7,049 nucleotides of DNA, from the NCBI GenBank assembly GCA_000405605.1, contig ASPA01000088.1, forward strand, positions 1-7,049, read 5' to 3'. Below, in pieces: positions 1-5,012 of the stretch. Positions within the stretch are counted from its first letter, which is position 1, and each line of letters begins with the position of its first letter. The notes beneath the pieces are model-generated. The model ran no database searches and was not told the origin of the DNA. It saw nothing but the letters and a program-made list of their open reading frames with translations. A program made the position numbers and the translations under genes. The DNA comes from Atribacteria bacterium SCGC AAA255-G05. Its GTDB lineage: Bacteria; Atribacterota; Phoenicimicrobiia; Phoenicimicrobiales; Phoenicimicrobiaceae.

Positions 1-1
1 A

Positions 2-100
2 CCTATGGGATCTGCGGACTTTCTTAACCAGATGGTTAAGACATTAGGAATTACTATAGATAGCCGCTCCAAAGGAAGACTTTGTAAAAGGGAAAGCTAA
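2..100 (+). CDS. C-terminal fragment of a probable IS200-like/REP-associated transposase (partial, runs off left edge)
   Basis: An open frame enters from the left edge and ends at TAA 98-100, giving 32 visible residues. They begin PMGSADFLNQMVKTLGI and end in a basic tail (RSKGRLCKRES). The pattern P-[ML]-G-S-x-x-F-hydrophobic, then a short helix, then a Lys/Arg-rich terminus, is what I know from the C-terminal tail of Y1_Tnp single-strand transposases, especially the REP-associated tyrosine transposase (RAYT) group. The catalytic HUH and Tyr motifs would lie outside the window, so the assignment rests on the tail alone. Two REP-like palindromes elsewhere in the window (491-510, 2280-2299) make a RAYT plausible. 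No start codon can be assigned. It could be an unrelated protein end or a pseudogene remnant. Confidence 0.45.
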   Translation, partial: PMGSADFLNQMVKTLGITIDSRSKGRLCKRES

Positions 101-146
101 ACCATAGAAAAAATAGGATGTTCTCTGTTACTATTCTCCTCCCTTA

Positions 147-169
147 AAAGCCTTTGTTTACAAGGCTTT
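147..169. repeat. Hairpin repeat, copy A (8-bp perfect arms, 7-base loop)
   Basis: AAAGCCTT (147-154) and AAGGCTTT (162-169) are perfect inverted arms around a 7-base loop. It shares arm sequence and loop length with the hairpins at 421-447, 728-754 and 863-889. It is not followed by a T tract, so it does not look like a terminator. Confidence 0.65.
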
Positions 170-382
170 CAGACCCCCTTCAGGAATGGCTTTTTAACGC
201 ACGTAGAGTGCCTTTAAACGGGTCTCAATTTTCGAAAAATCGGCAATTACGACGTTTTTTTTAGCCTTTTTTAGCTTCCCCGAAACTCTGTAACCCTTAC
301 AGGAAGCCATTTTTGGATTTTGAGAAAGCAAAAATAGGTCAAAAAAGACTCATTTTCCGAGGGTAAAAGTATAGGTTGAGGC

Positions 383-447
383 AAAATAGGCGCTTAAAAT
401 CAAAATACGAAGCCCACCCTTGAAACCCTTACAATATAAGGCTTTCA
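383..447. repeat. Composite intergenic repeat unit C: 17-mer plus hairpin
   Basis: The unit starts with AAAATAGGCGCTTAAAA (383-399), which is identical to 815-831. It ends with a hairpin, TGAAACCCTT (421-430), 7-base loop, AAGGCTTTCA (438-447), with one mismatch in ten pairs. The same module order (AAAATAGG, about 40-50 bases, 10-7-10 hairpin) recurs at 675-754 and 815-889. This identifies a repeat family and not chance dyads. Function unknown. Confidence 0.6.
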
Positions 448-485
448 AGAAGCTATTTTTCCACAGATTTTACACTATTTCCCCT

Positions 486-528
486 CTGTCATTCCCGCGC
501 AGGCGGGAATCCTTCTTTCTGTCATTAC
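486..528. repeat. REP-like palindrome (GTCATTCCCGC family)
   Basis: ATTCCCGC (491-498), a 4-base loop GCAG, and GCGGGAAT (503-510) form a perfect 8-bp stem. It is preceded by CTGTC, and a second partial CTGTCATT follows at 519-526. This is the widespread bacterial repetitive palindrome with core GTCATTCCCGCG..GCGGGAATCC. A related copy in opposite orientation lies at 2278-2339. Such elements are thought to be mobilised by REP-associated Y1 transposases, of which 2-100 may be a remnant. Confidence 0.75.
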
Positions 529-674
529 AAAATACGGCATAAACAATGGAGATCAATATAATAGAATTAGAGCATTTACCAGTTTTTATAGCAAAAAACA
601 GTAAAGCTCTAAAATGCAGTAGATACAAAGGTTTCAGCGTTTTTATTGGTATATAGGATGTTAATAGTGACTCC

Positions 675-754
675 AAAATAGGGAGAAAATGAGCAAAAAA
701 TGGCTAAAAAGCCTATTTTTAGCACTCTGAAAGCCTTGCAAAATAAGAGTTTTA
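675..754. repeat. Composite intergenic repeat unit D
   Basis: AAAATAGGGAG (675-685) stands 53 bases before a hairpin with arms TGAAAGCCTT (728-737) and AAGAGTTTTA (745-754) around a 7-base loop. It is the most degenerate of the three composite units. An extra perfect 8-bp hairpin, GCTAAAAA (703-710)/TTTTTAGC (716-723) with a 5-base loop, sits inside it. Confidence 0.5.
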
Positions 755-755
755 A

Positions 756-780
756 CGAAATATCGCCGTAGCGGCGTTTC
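756..780. repeat. GC-rich hairpin CGCCG-TAG-CGGCG
   Basis: CGCCG (764-768) and CGGCG (772-776) flank a TAG triloop. The stem extends through GAAA (757-760) and TTTC (777-780) with a 3-base bulge. It is the only GC-rich structure in the left intergenic region. The following bases (TTGAGG) are not a T run, so a terminator call is weak. It could mark the end of an unseen transcript or be part of a repeat. Confidence 0.45.
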
Positions 781-814
781 TTGAGGTTGCCTGGAGTGAT
801 TTATCATATTTTTT

Positions 815-889
815 AAAATAGGCGCTTAAAAGGACTTAAAATAGCTTATTTTAGATATGGGCGGAAAGCCTTATTTCATAAGGGTTTGA
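815..889. repeat. Composite intergenic repeat unit E: 17-mer plus hairpin
   Basis: It begins with the same 17-mer AAAATAGGCGCTTAAAA (815-831) found at 383-399. It ends with GGAAAGCCTT (863-872), a 7-base loop, and AAGGGTTTGA (880-889). The hairpin ends about 20 bases before the -35 element of the nadE promoter, so it may influence transcription arriving from upstream. Confidence 0.6.
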
Positions 890-909
890 GGGGGTTTTTC
901 TCAAAAAGA

Positions 910-934
910 AGGATTTTTAAATCTTTTGTCGAAT
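910..934 (+). promoter_or_regulatory. Sigma-H-like promoter of nadE
   Basis: AGGATTT (910-916), an 11-base spacer, and GTCGAAT (928-934). The Bacillus sigma-H consensus is about RNAGGAWWW and RNNGAAT, and the spoVG promoter has the same 7-11-7 layout as I recall it. The predicted start of transcription near 942 leaves a leader of about 45 bases to the nadE ATG. The same element recurs before dppA (2393-2418) and the importer (3344-3368). Which sigma factor reads it in this organism is inference. Confidence 0.6.
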
Positions 935-987
935 TTAAGAATATAAAGGGAAAATATTAAAAATATTTCGTAGGACAGCAAAAAATA

Positions 988-1935
988 ATGAGTGAAATTC
1001 TTTTAGAAAAATTGAAGGCCGAAATGAAGATTGAACCTGAAAAGGCAGCCCTTTCTTTGGAGAATTTCATTAGAGAATATAGCGAAAAATTAGAAAGAGA
1101 GGGAGTAATATTAGGATTAAGCGGGGGCATTGATTCGGCAGTTATTGCGGCTTTGTGTGTGCGGGCACTTGGTCCGGAGAAAACCTTCGCTTTGATTATG
1201 CCGGAGAAAGATTCGAAAAAAGAACATATAAAGGATGCCTTAAACTTTGCCCAAGAACTGGGGATTGAAGCAAAATTAGTTGATATTACTCCTTATCTTG
1301 AAGAACTTGGCGTATATAAACTGTTTCCTTTGGATAAACTTCTTTCTTTAGGGAAATTAAAAGGAGCCTTAATTAGAAAAGCGTATCATTTCTATGAGAG
1401 AAAGACCGGGAAGCTTCCTTTTTTAGAGAGCCTTTCAGGTTTTAAGGACAAAGAATATAGTTCTTATCTGACCAAAGGCAATGCCTATTGTCGGGTAAAA
1501 CATCGACTGAGAATGATATTACTCTATCTTTATGGAGAAATGGAAAATAGATTGGTAGTAGGGGCAGCCAATAAGAGTGAATATAAAATTGGATATTTTG
1601 TGAAACATGGTTGTGATGATGCCGTTGACATTATGCCCCTTCTGAATTTATATAAAACCCAGGTAAGAGAGCTTGCTCAATATTTAAATATTCCCACAAG
1701 AATTATAAAGAAACCTCCTTCACCGGATATTATGCCAGGTATTATTGATGATGAAGAGGTAATAAGTATTTCTTATGAAAAATTAGACTTAATTTTGTTA
1801 GCCCTGGAAAAGGGCTGGAAAGTTTCAGATGTAGTGAAGACCTTGGGAGTAGAAGAAGATGAAGTTATTTATATAAAAAAATTGATGCAGAAATCAGAGC
1901 ATATGCGGAAAATTTATATTCCCGATGCTTTTTAA
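988..1935 (+). CDS. nadE: NAD(+) synthase, ammonia-dependent type (NadE family)
   Basis: This cytoplasmic enzyme would amidate nicotinic acid adenine dinucleotide to NAD+ with ATP, the last step of NAD synthesis. The 315-residue protein has the PP-loop SGGIDS at 45-50, which binds ATP pyrophosphate, and RLRM at 173-176. GAANKSE at 192-198 corresponds to the G-T-x-N-x-S-E region of the family. DIMP (214-217), YKTQVREL (222-229), KPPSP (242-246) and a closing EHMR (304-307) near the C-terminus are also family features. No glutaminase domain is present, so free ammonia or a separate amidotransferase is expected. The protein is longer than the usual 240-280 residues. Much of the excess is an insertion at about 112-165, ahead of RLRM, which I recognise from a clostridial/anaerobe subgroup. 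The ATG at 988 follows AGGA (972-975) at a slightly long distance. Transcription probably starts at the sigma-H-like promoter 910-934. The convergent DUF4342 gene begins its end only 25 bases downstream, with no clear terminator between. Confidence 0.9.
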   Translation: MSEILLEKLKAEMKIEPEKAALSLENFIREYSEKLEREGVILGLSGGIDSAVIAALCVRALGPEKTFALIMPEKDSKKEHIKDALNFAQELGIEAKLVDITPYLEELGVYKLFPLDKLLSLGKLKGALIRKAYHFYERKTGKLPFLESLSGFKDKEYSSYLTKGNAYCRVKHRLRMILLYLYGEMENRLVVGAANKSEYKIGYFVKHGCDDAVDIMPLLNLYKTQVRELAQYLNIPTRIIKKPPSPDIMPGIIDDEEVISISYEKLDLILLALEKGWKVSDVVKTLGVEEDEVIYIKKLMQKSEHMRKIYIPDAF

Positions 1936-1960
1936 AGGTTTGTAAATATTAAATTTATCT

Positions 1961-2200
1961 TTATTTTTTTTCAACTACAATAGTACATTTGGTAAGTAAA
2001 GCAGCTATGGCACCCACAGCAGCCAATATCGGGGCAACAAGAGCTCCCACGGCGCCTACGGTTAAAGGAAATTCAGCAACTGATTCGCCATCTTCATTGT
2101 TAATAATTATTCTTCGGGCATTTCCCTCTTTTATAATTTCTTTAATTTTTTCGATAATATCTTCTCCGGAGACTTTAAATTCCTCTTTTTTATTGGTCAT
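1961..2200 (-). CDS. DUF4342 domain small protein
   Basis: A 79-residue protein of unknown function. Residues 1-35 form a charged N-terminal region (FKVSGEDIIEKIKEIIKEGNARRI) typical of DUF4342. Residues 36-44 are a short acidic turn with NNEDGE. Residues 45-70 form a Gly/Ala/Val-rich hydrophobic stretch (FPLTVGAVGALVAPILAAVG...), followed by CTIVVEKK. I know this layout from DUF4342 proteins of anaerobes. The hydrophobic part could insert in a membrane or be a buried helix. The frame extends upstream to 2254, but that extension would be coded by the promoter itself. The ATG at 2200 has GAGGAG just before it, so it is taken as the start. It faces nadE tail to tail and is the only minus-strand gene here. 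Family call moderately sure, role unknown. Confidence 0.75.
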   Translation of the reverse strand: MTNKKEEFKVSGEDIIEKIKEIIKEGNARRIIINNEDGESVAEFPLTVGAVGALVAPILAAVGAIAALLTKCTIVVEKK

Positions 2201-2203
2201 AAT

Positions 2204-2209
2204 CTCCTC
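2204..2209 (-). promoter_or_regulatory. Ribosome binding site fixing the DUF4342 start
   Basis: Read on the minus strand, GAGGAG stands three bases before the ATG at 2200. The spacing is tight, but no comparable site precedes the upstream candidate start at 2254. This supports the 79-residue product. Confidence 0.6.
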
Positions 2210-2231
2210 ACTAATTATTTTTATTGATTTT

Positions 2232-2263
2232 ATTATAGCATAATTACAACCCAAAAAGTAAAT
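2232..2263 (-). promoter_or_regulatory. Extended -10 promoter of the DUF4342 gene
   Basis: On the minus strand, TGCTATAAT gives a perfect TATAAT -10 (2232-2237) with the TGn extension. The best -35 candidate, TTTACT (2258-2263), is weak and 20 bases away, so the extended -10 probably carries the promoter. The predicted leader is about 25 bases. Its housekeeping (sigma-A) character contrasts with the AGGA/GAAT promoters of the plus-strand genes. Confidence 0.6.
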
Positions 2264-2277
2264 AAATTTATTAATCT

Positions 2278-2339
2278 GGATTCCCGCTTTCGCGGGAATG
2301 ACATAAAGTGGCGGAATGACAGAGAATGCGGGAATAACA
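2278..2339. repeat. REP-like palindrome with two further half copies
   Basis: ATTCCCGC (2280-2287), loop TTTC and GCGGGAAT (2292-2299) form a perfect 8-bp stem. The half-site GCGGGAATGACA (2292-2303) then recurs as GCGGAATGACA (2311-2321) and GCGGGAATAACA (2328-2339), so three copies lie 17-19 bases apart. The orientation is opposite to the copy at 486-528. It lies between the divergent DUF4342 and dppA genes. Confidence 0.75.
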
Positions 2340-2392
2340 AATTCAAAATTATTATAAAATTAAAATTTACTTAAGAATTATTTTTAAAAAAG

Positions 2393-2418
2393 AGGAAATT
2401 GTATCATCCGTGTAGAAT
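2393..2418 (+). promoter_or_regulatory. Sigma-H-like promoter of the dppA-like gene
   Basis: AGGAAAT (2393-2399), a 12-base spacer and GTAGAAT (2412-2418) match the sigma-H pattern, with a spacer one base longer than the other copies here. The final AAT begins a run of five AAT triplets (2416-2430) that would cover the start of transcription. The leader to the ATG at 2466 is about 40 bases. Confidence 0.5.
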
Positions 2419-2465
2419 AATAATAATAATATTAACCGAAAATTAATTTTTAAAGGAGAACTGTT

Positions 2466-3266
2466 ATGAAAATTTATATTAGTGCTGATATCGAGGGAAT
2501 TACCGGAATTGCCCATTGGGATGAAACTGAAAAATCAAAATCTGATTACCAGAAGTTTGCCAAACAGATGACCGATGAAGTAAAAGCAGCTTGTGAAGGA
2601 GCAATAAAGGCGGGAGCAAAAGAAATCTGGATTAAAGATGCCCACGATACCGGAAGAAATATTGATGCAGCTGAATTGCCACAGAGCATTAGATTGGTTC
2701 GGGGTTGGAGTGAACATCCATATTTGATGGTTCAGGAATTGGATGAATCATTTGATGCTTTATTAATGATTGGTTATCATTCTTTTGGCAGTTCAAGTTC
2801 TAATCCCTTATCCCATACTTTGAGTTCCTCTACTTTAAATTATATAAAATTAAACGGAGAATATGCCAGCGAATTTTTAATTCATGGTTATGCTGCTGCT
2901 ACTATGGGTGTGCCAGTGGTTTTTATAAGCGGGGATGAAGGAATTTGCAAGGAAGCGAATAAAGTTAATAAAAACATCAAAACTGTGGCGGTAAATAAAG
3001 GTGTAGGTAATTCAGTAATCAGTATCCATCCCCAGCTTGCAGTTGAAAAAATAAGAGAAGGGGTTGAGTCCATACTAAAAGGAGATATTGATAAATGTAA
3101 AATTGAATTACCGGAGCACTTTAAAGTAAAAATATCATACAAAAAACATGTAAGAGCATTTAAAGCATCTTTTTATCCAGGGATGGAACAGGTATCTTCT
3201 ACCGACCTGGTATTTGAATCAGATAATTATTTTGAAATTTTACGGATGTTATTATTTACCATTTAA
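2466..3266 (+). CDS. dppA: M55 family D-aminopeptidase (DppA-like)
   Basis: A zinc metallopeptidase of family M55, whose Bacillus model DppA removes N-terminal D-amino acids such as D-Ala from small peptides in the cytoplasm. The 266-residue length is normal. The metal ligands and catalytic residues known for DppA can be matched: D8 and E10 in ISADIEG, H60 in IKDAHD, H105 in IGYHSFG, and E136 in NGEYASE. The candidate catalytic histidine is H117 in LSHTLS. The usual GVPVVFISGD core strand follows at about 147-156. The ATG at 2466 is preceded by AAAGGAG (2452-2458). In Bacillus dppA opens a dipeptide permease operon. Here it lies 208 bases before a polar amino acid importer with its own promoter, so the two are neighbours and probably not one operon. 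Whether its substrate comes from peptidoglycan recycling or from food peptides is not shown. Confidence 0.88.
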   Translation: MKIYISADIEGITGIAHWDETEKSKSDYQKFAKQMTDEVKAACEGAIKAGAKEIWIKDAHDTGRNIDAAELPQSIRLVRGWSEHPYLMVQELDESFDALLMIGYHSFGSSSSNPLSHTLSSSTLNYIKLNGEYASEFLIHGYAAATMGVPVVFISGDEGICKEANKVNKNIKTVAVNKGVGNSVISIHPQLAVEKIREGVESILKGDIDKCKIELPEHFKVKISYKKHVRAFKASFYPGMEQVSSTDLVFESDNYFEILRMLLFTI

Positions 3267-3343
3267 AAAAGACTTAAGTCGAGAAAATTTGATGTAAGGA
3301 AAAAGTAATTTAAAAATTTCTATAATTTTATTAAAATAAAGCA

Positions 3344-3368
3344 GGATTTTTAAAATCCTTGTCGAATA
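3344..3368 (+). promoter_or_regulatory. Sigma-H-like promoter of the amino acid importer operon
   Basis: AGGATTT (3344-3350), an 11-base spacer and GTCGAAT (3362-3368) give the best match in the window. The -35 and the first part of the spacer also form a near-perfect 17-base palindrome, AGGATTTT-T-AAAATCCT (3344-3360), which could be an operator or a shared design feature. The leader to the ATG at 3475 is about 100 bases and shows no stable structure by eye. Confidence 0.6.
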
Positions 3369-3457
3369 GATATGTAGATTTACAAAATGAAATTAGATTC
3401 TTGAAGGAAGGTCTATTTTCTTGCTTTGTTAATCGGAAATAAAAAAATTAAAAAGGA

Positions 3458-3465
3458 AGGAGGTG
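3458..3465 (+). promoter_or_regulatory. Strong ribosome binding site deciding the start of the binding-protein gene
   Basis: AGGAGGTG here pairs fully with the 16S 3' end. An in-frame GTG (3463-3465) lies inside the site itself and so cannot be its own start. The ATG at 3475 sits 11 bases after the GGAGG core and is the likely start. Confidence 0.75.
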
Positions 3466-3474
3466 AAAAAAAGA

Positions 3475-4248
3475 ATGAGAAATAAAAAATTAGTACTGAT
3501 GGTTGTTTTTTCTCTATTGATTGTACTTTGCACAGGTAGTATTAGTTTATTGGCTGCAGAGAAAAAAGTATACATTAATGGTATTGATGCTGATTATCCA
3601 CCTTATGCGTATATAGATGAAAAAGGTAACCCTGTTGGTTTTGACGTTGAATGCCTCAATTGGATAGCTAATGAAATAGGTTTTGAAGTTAAACATCAAC
3701 CTACGGCCTGGGATGGTATAGTTGCCAGTTTATTGGCCAAAAAGATTGATATGGTTTATTCAGGAATGACCATTAATGAAGAGAGGCTAAAAAAGGTAGA
3801 TTTTAGTATACCTTACTGGGTTATCAATCAAGCCCTATGTGTTCGAGAAGATTCGGATCTTAATATTATCGCAGCTTTATGCAGTGATAAATACACAGTA
3901 GGAACCCAGAGAGGTTGTACCGCTGCAGAGTGGATTGAAGAAAACCTGATAAAAACAGGTATACTTCCCAAAGATAATCTAAAATTGTATGAAGGTTTTT
4001 CTTTGGCGGTTAAAGATTTGGTAAACGGAAGAATAGATTCAGCTATGATGGATGACGTAATGGTGGAAGATGCTATAAGAAAAGGCCAGCCTGTGAAGAT
4101 TATTGGAAGAATCGAAACACGAGAAGAGTACGGAGTAGCAGTTAGAAAAGAAGATAAAGAATTAAAAGCACTGCTTGATGAAGGAATAACTAAGTTGAGA
4201 AAGTCAGCCAAATGGGATGAATTGTTTATTAAATATTTTAGTGAATAA
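3475..4248 (+). CDS. Amino acid ABC transporter substrate-binding protein (SBP family 3)
   Basis: The extracytoplasmic receptor of a polar amino acid importer, 257 residues from the ATG. Residues 1-28 form a signal peptide: RNKK, then a hydrophobic core LVLMVVFSLLIVLC, with probable cleavage after LLAA. The cysteine in the core lacks a proper lipobox (preceding residues IVL), so lipid anchoring is doubtful. The mature part shows family-3 landmarks: YPPYAYIDEKGNPVGFDVE (41-59), WDGI (79-82), and SGMT...EER (96-104), whose Ser/Thr and Arg usually hold the amino acid carboxylate. GTQRGCT (143-149) and the Asp pair at 193-194, expected to bind the alpha-amino group, follow. The ligand cannot be deduced. 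The frame opens 12 bases earlier with a GTG inside the ribosome site, which is rejected as start. It is the first gene of the importer operon, and the hairpin just downstream would favour its higher expression. Confidence 0.9.
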   Translation: MRNKKLVLMVVFSLLIVLCTGSISLLAAEKKVYINGIDADYPPYAYIDEKGNPVGFDVECLNWIANEIGFEVKHQPTAWDGIVASLLAKKIDMVYSGMTINEERLKKVDFSIPYWVINQALCVREDSDLNIIAALCSDKYTVGTQRGCTAAEWIEENLIKTGILPKDNLKLYEGFSLAVKDLVNGRIDSAMMDDVMVEDAIRKGQPVKIIGRIETREEYGVAVRKEDKELKALLDEGITKLRKSAKWDELFIKYFSE

Positions 4249-4255
4249 AAGATAT

Positions 4256-4309
4256 AATAAAGGTGGAGAAAATGTATTCTTATCTTTAAGTTATTTCTCC
4301 ACCTTTATT
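4256..4309 (+). terminator. Intercistronic hairpin between binding-protein and permease genes (partial terminator or mRNA stabiliser)
   Basis: AATAAAGGTGGAGAAA (4256-4271) and its exact complement TTTCTCCACCTTTATT (4294-4309) form a perfect 16-bp stem with a 22-base loop. The structure begins 8 bases after the binding-protein stop and ends 25 bases before the first permease ATG. A T-rich flank (CCTTTATTTGG) is present but short, so a leaky terminator or a 3'-end protecting structure is more likely than full termination. The GGTGGAG in the left arm also resembles a ribosome site, but no start codon follows it usefully. Confidence 0.75.
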
Positions 4310-4334
4310 TGGTTATAAAGTGAGAATAATAACT

Positions 4335-5012
4335 ATGAATGAAAATCTTGCATTAATCTACCAATCTCTCCCTTATTTACTTAAAGGCTGTGTGATAACT
4401 ATTGGATTGGTAGGGGGGGCTTTAGGCCTGGGTTTTGTGATAGGGATTCCCATGGCGGTAGGTCAAGTTTATGGGAATAAATATTTATCCGGTCTAATTT
4501 CTCTTTATGTCTGGTTCTTCCGGGGGCTTCCGGTTCTGGTCCTCCTTTTTCTTTTTTATTTTGGGCTATTTTCTCTTATTGGGCTTAATTTACCTGCTTT
4601 TACGGCTGCTATCCTGGTTTTAGGGTTACGAAGTGCCGCTTATCAATCACAGATTTTTCGAGGGAGCATCCAATCACTCGGTGAGGGGCAGATGTTAGCT
4701 GCCCGTTCTTTAGGGATGAAGAAATATGAGGCAATTTTGTATATAATTTTACCCCAGGCTTTACGGATTTCTATTCCCGGTTGGTCTAATGAATATGCTA
4801 TTCTCTTAAAAGATTCGGCAATTACCTATGCTGTGGGGGTAATGGAAATATTAACCAGGGCTAATTTTATTGCTACCCGAACTTATAAACCTATGCCCAT
4901 TTTTCTCACCTGCGCAGTAATTTTTATTATTTTAACTTATGGCGGAGTGAAAATTCTTGATCTTTTAGAAAATAAAGTGAGAATTCCTGGTTATGGAGAG
5001 GGGGAAAGGTGA
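4335..5012 (+). CDS. Amino acid ABC transporter permease 1 (HisQ/HisM/GlnP type)
   Basis: An inner-membrane channel subunit, 225 residues with about five membrane spans (roughly 19-45, 52-80, 87-104, 154-173 and 188-208). FFRGLPVLVLLF at 61-72 is the usual family motif. The cytoplasmic EAA loop that docks the ATPase lies at about 113-149, with core AARSLGMKKYEAILYIILPQAL. The family's glutamate at the EAA position is Arg here, while the partner permease keeps AAEALGM. An in-frame GTG at 4320 would add five residues. I prefer the ATG at 4335 because it aligns the EAA loop at the same residue numbers as the second permease. The ribosome site (GTGAG near 4320) is weak. Together with the upstream hairpin, this suggests lower expression than the binding protein. 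The stop overlaps the ATPase start by four bases. Confidence 0.88.
   Translation: MNENLALIYQSLPYLLKGCVITIGLVGGALGLGFVIGIPMAVGQVYGNKYLSGLISLYVWFFRGLPVLVLLFLFYFGLFSLIGLNLPAFTAAILVLGLRSAAYQSQIFRGSIQSLGEGQMLAARSLGMKKYEAILYIILPQALRISIPGWSNEYAILLKDSAITYAVGVMEILTRANFIATRTYKPMPIFLTCAVIFIILTYGGVKILDLLENKVRIPGYGEGER

Larger units (their letters stand above)
101..960. other. 860-base gene-free region built of degenerate intergenic repeats
   Basis: No frame here has a ribosome site, protein-like composition or a recognisable family. The stretch is instead full of related short elements, listed separately: hairpins with GAAAGCCTT/AAGGCTTTC arms, AAAATAGG-type modules, a REP-like palindrome, and two other hairpins. 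The only sizeable frame (470-676, minus) is a translation of the REP palindrome plus AT-rich spacer. The right end holds the promoter of nadE. The density of half-conserved repeats suggests an old landing site of non-autonomous elements. Confidence 0.7.

Noticed and set aside
470..676. Minus-strand frame of 68 codons ending in KDSRLRGNDRGEIV
   Set aside because: The C-terminal part is a translation of the REP palindrome and the rest of AT-rich spacer. There is no ribosome site, and such peptides are well-known spurious calls.
147..889. CRISPR array, suggested by recurring hairpin repeats
   Set aside because: Copies are irregularly spaced (about 130 to 310 bases), only partly alike, and there are no uniform spacers or cas genes.
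1989..2243. Plus-strand frame of 84 codons rich in Ser, Ala and Thr
   Set aside because: It lies antisense to the DUF4342 gene, whose protein sequence is far more convincing and has its own promoter and ribosome site.
2535..2717. Minus-strand frame inside the dppA-like gene
   Set aside because: Complete overlap with a gene holding all M55 metal ligands. Composition is that of a shadow frame. The same holds for the minus-strand frames at 2888-3142, 3828-4211 and 5314-5511.
3271..3280. Perfect 10-base palindrome GACTTAAGTC just after the dppA stop, considered as terminator
   Set aside because: No loop and no T tract follow. As a single short palindrome in AT-rich DNA it is not strong evidence for either a terminator or an operator.
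3463..3474. GTG at 3463 as start of the binding-protein gene
   Set aside because: The GTG is part of the AGGAGGTG ribosome site, which serves the ATG at 3475.
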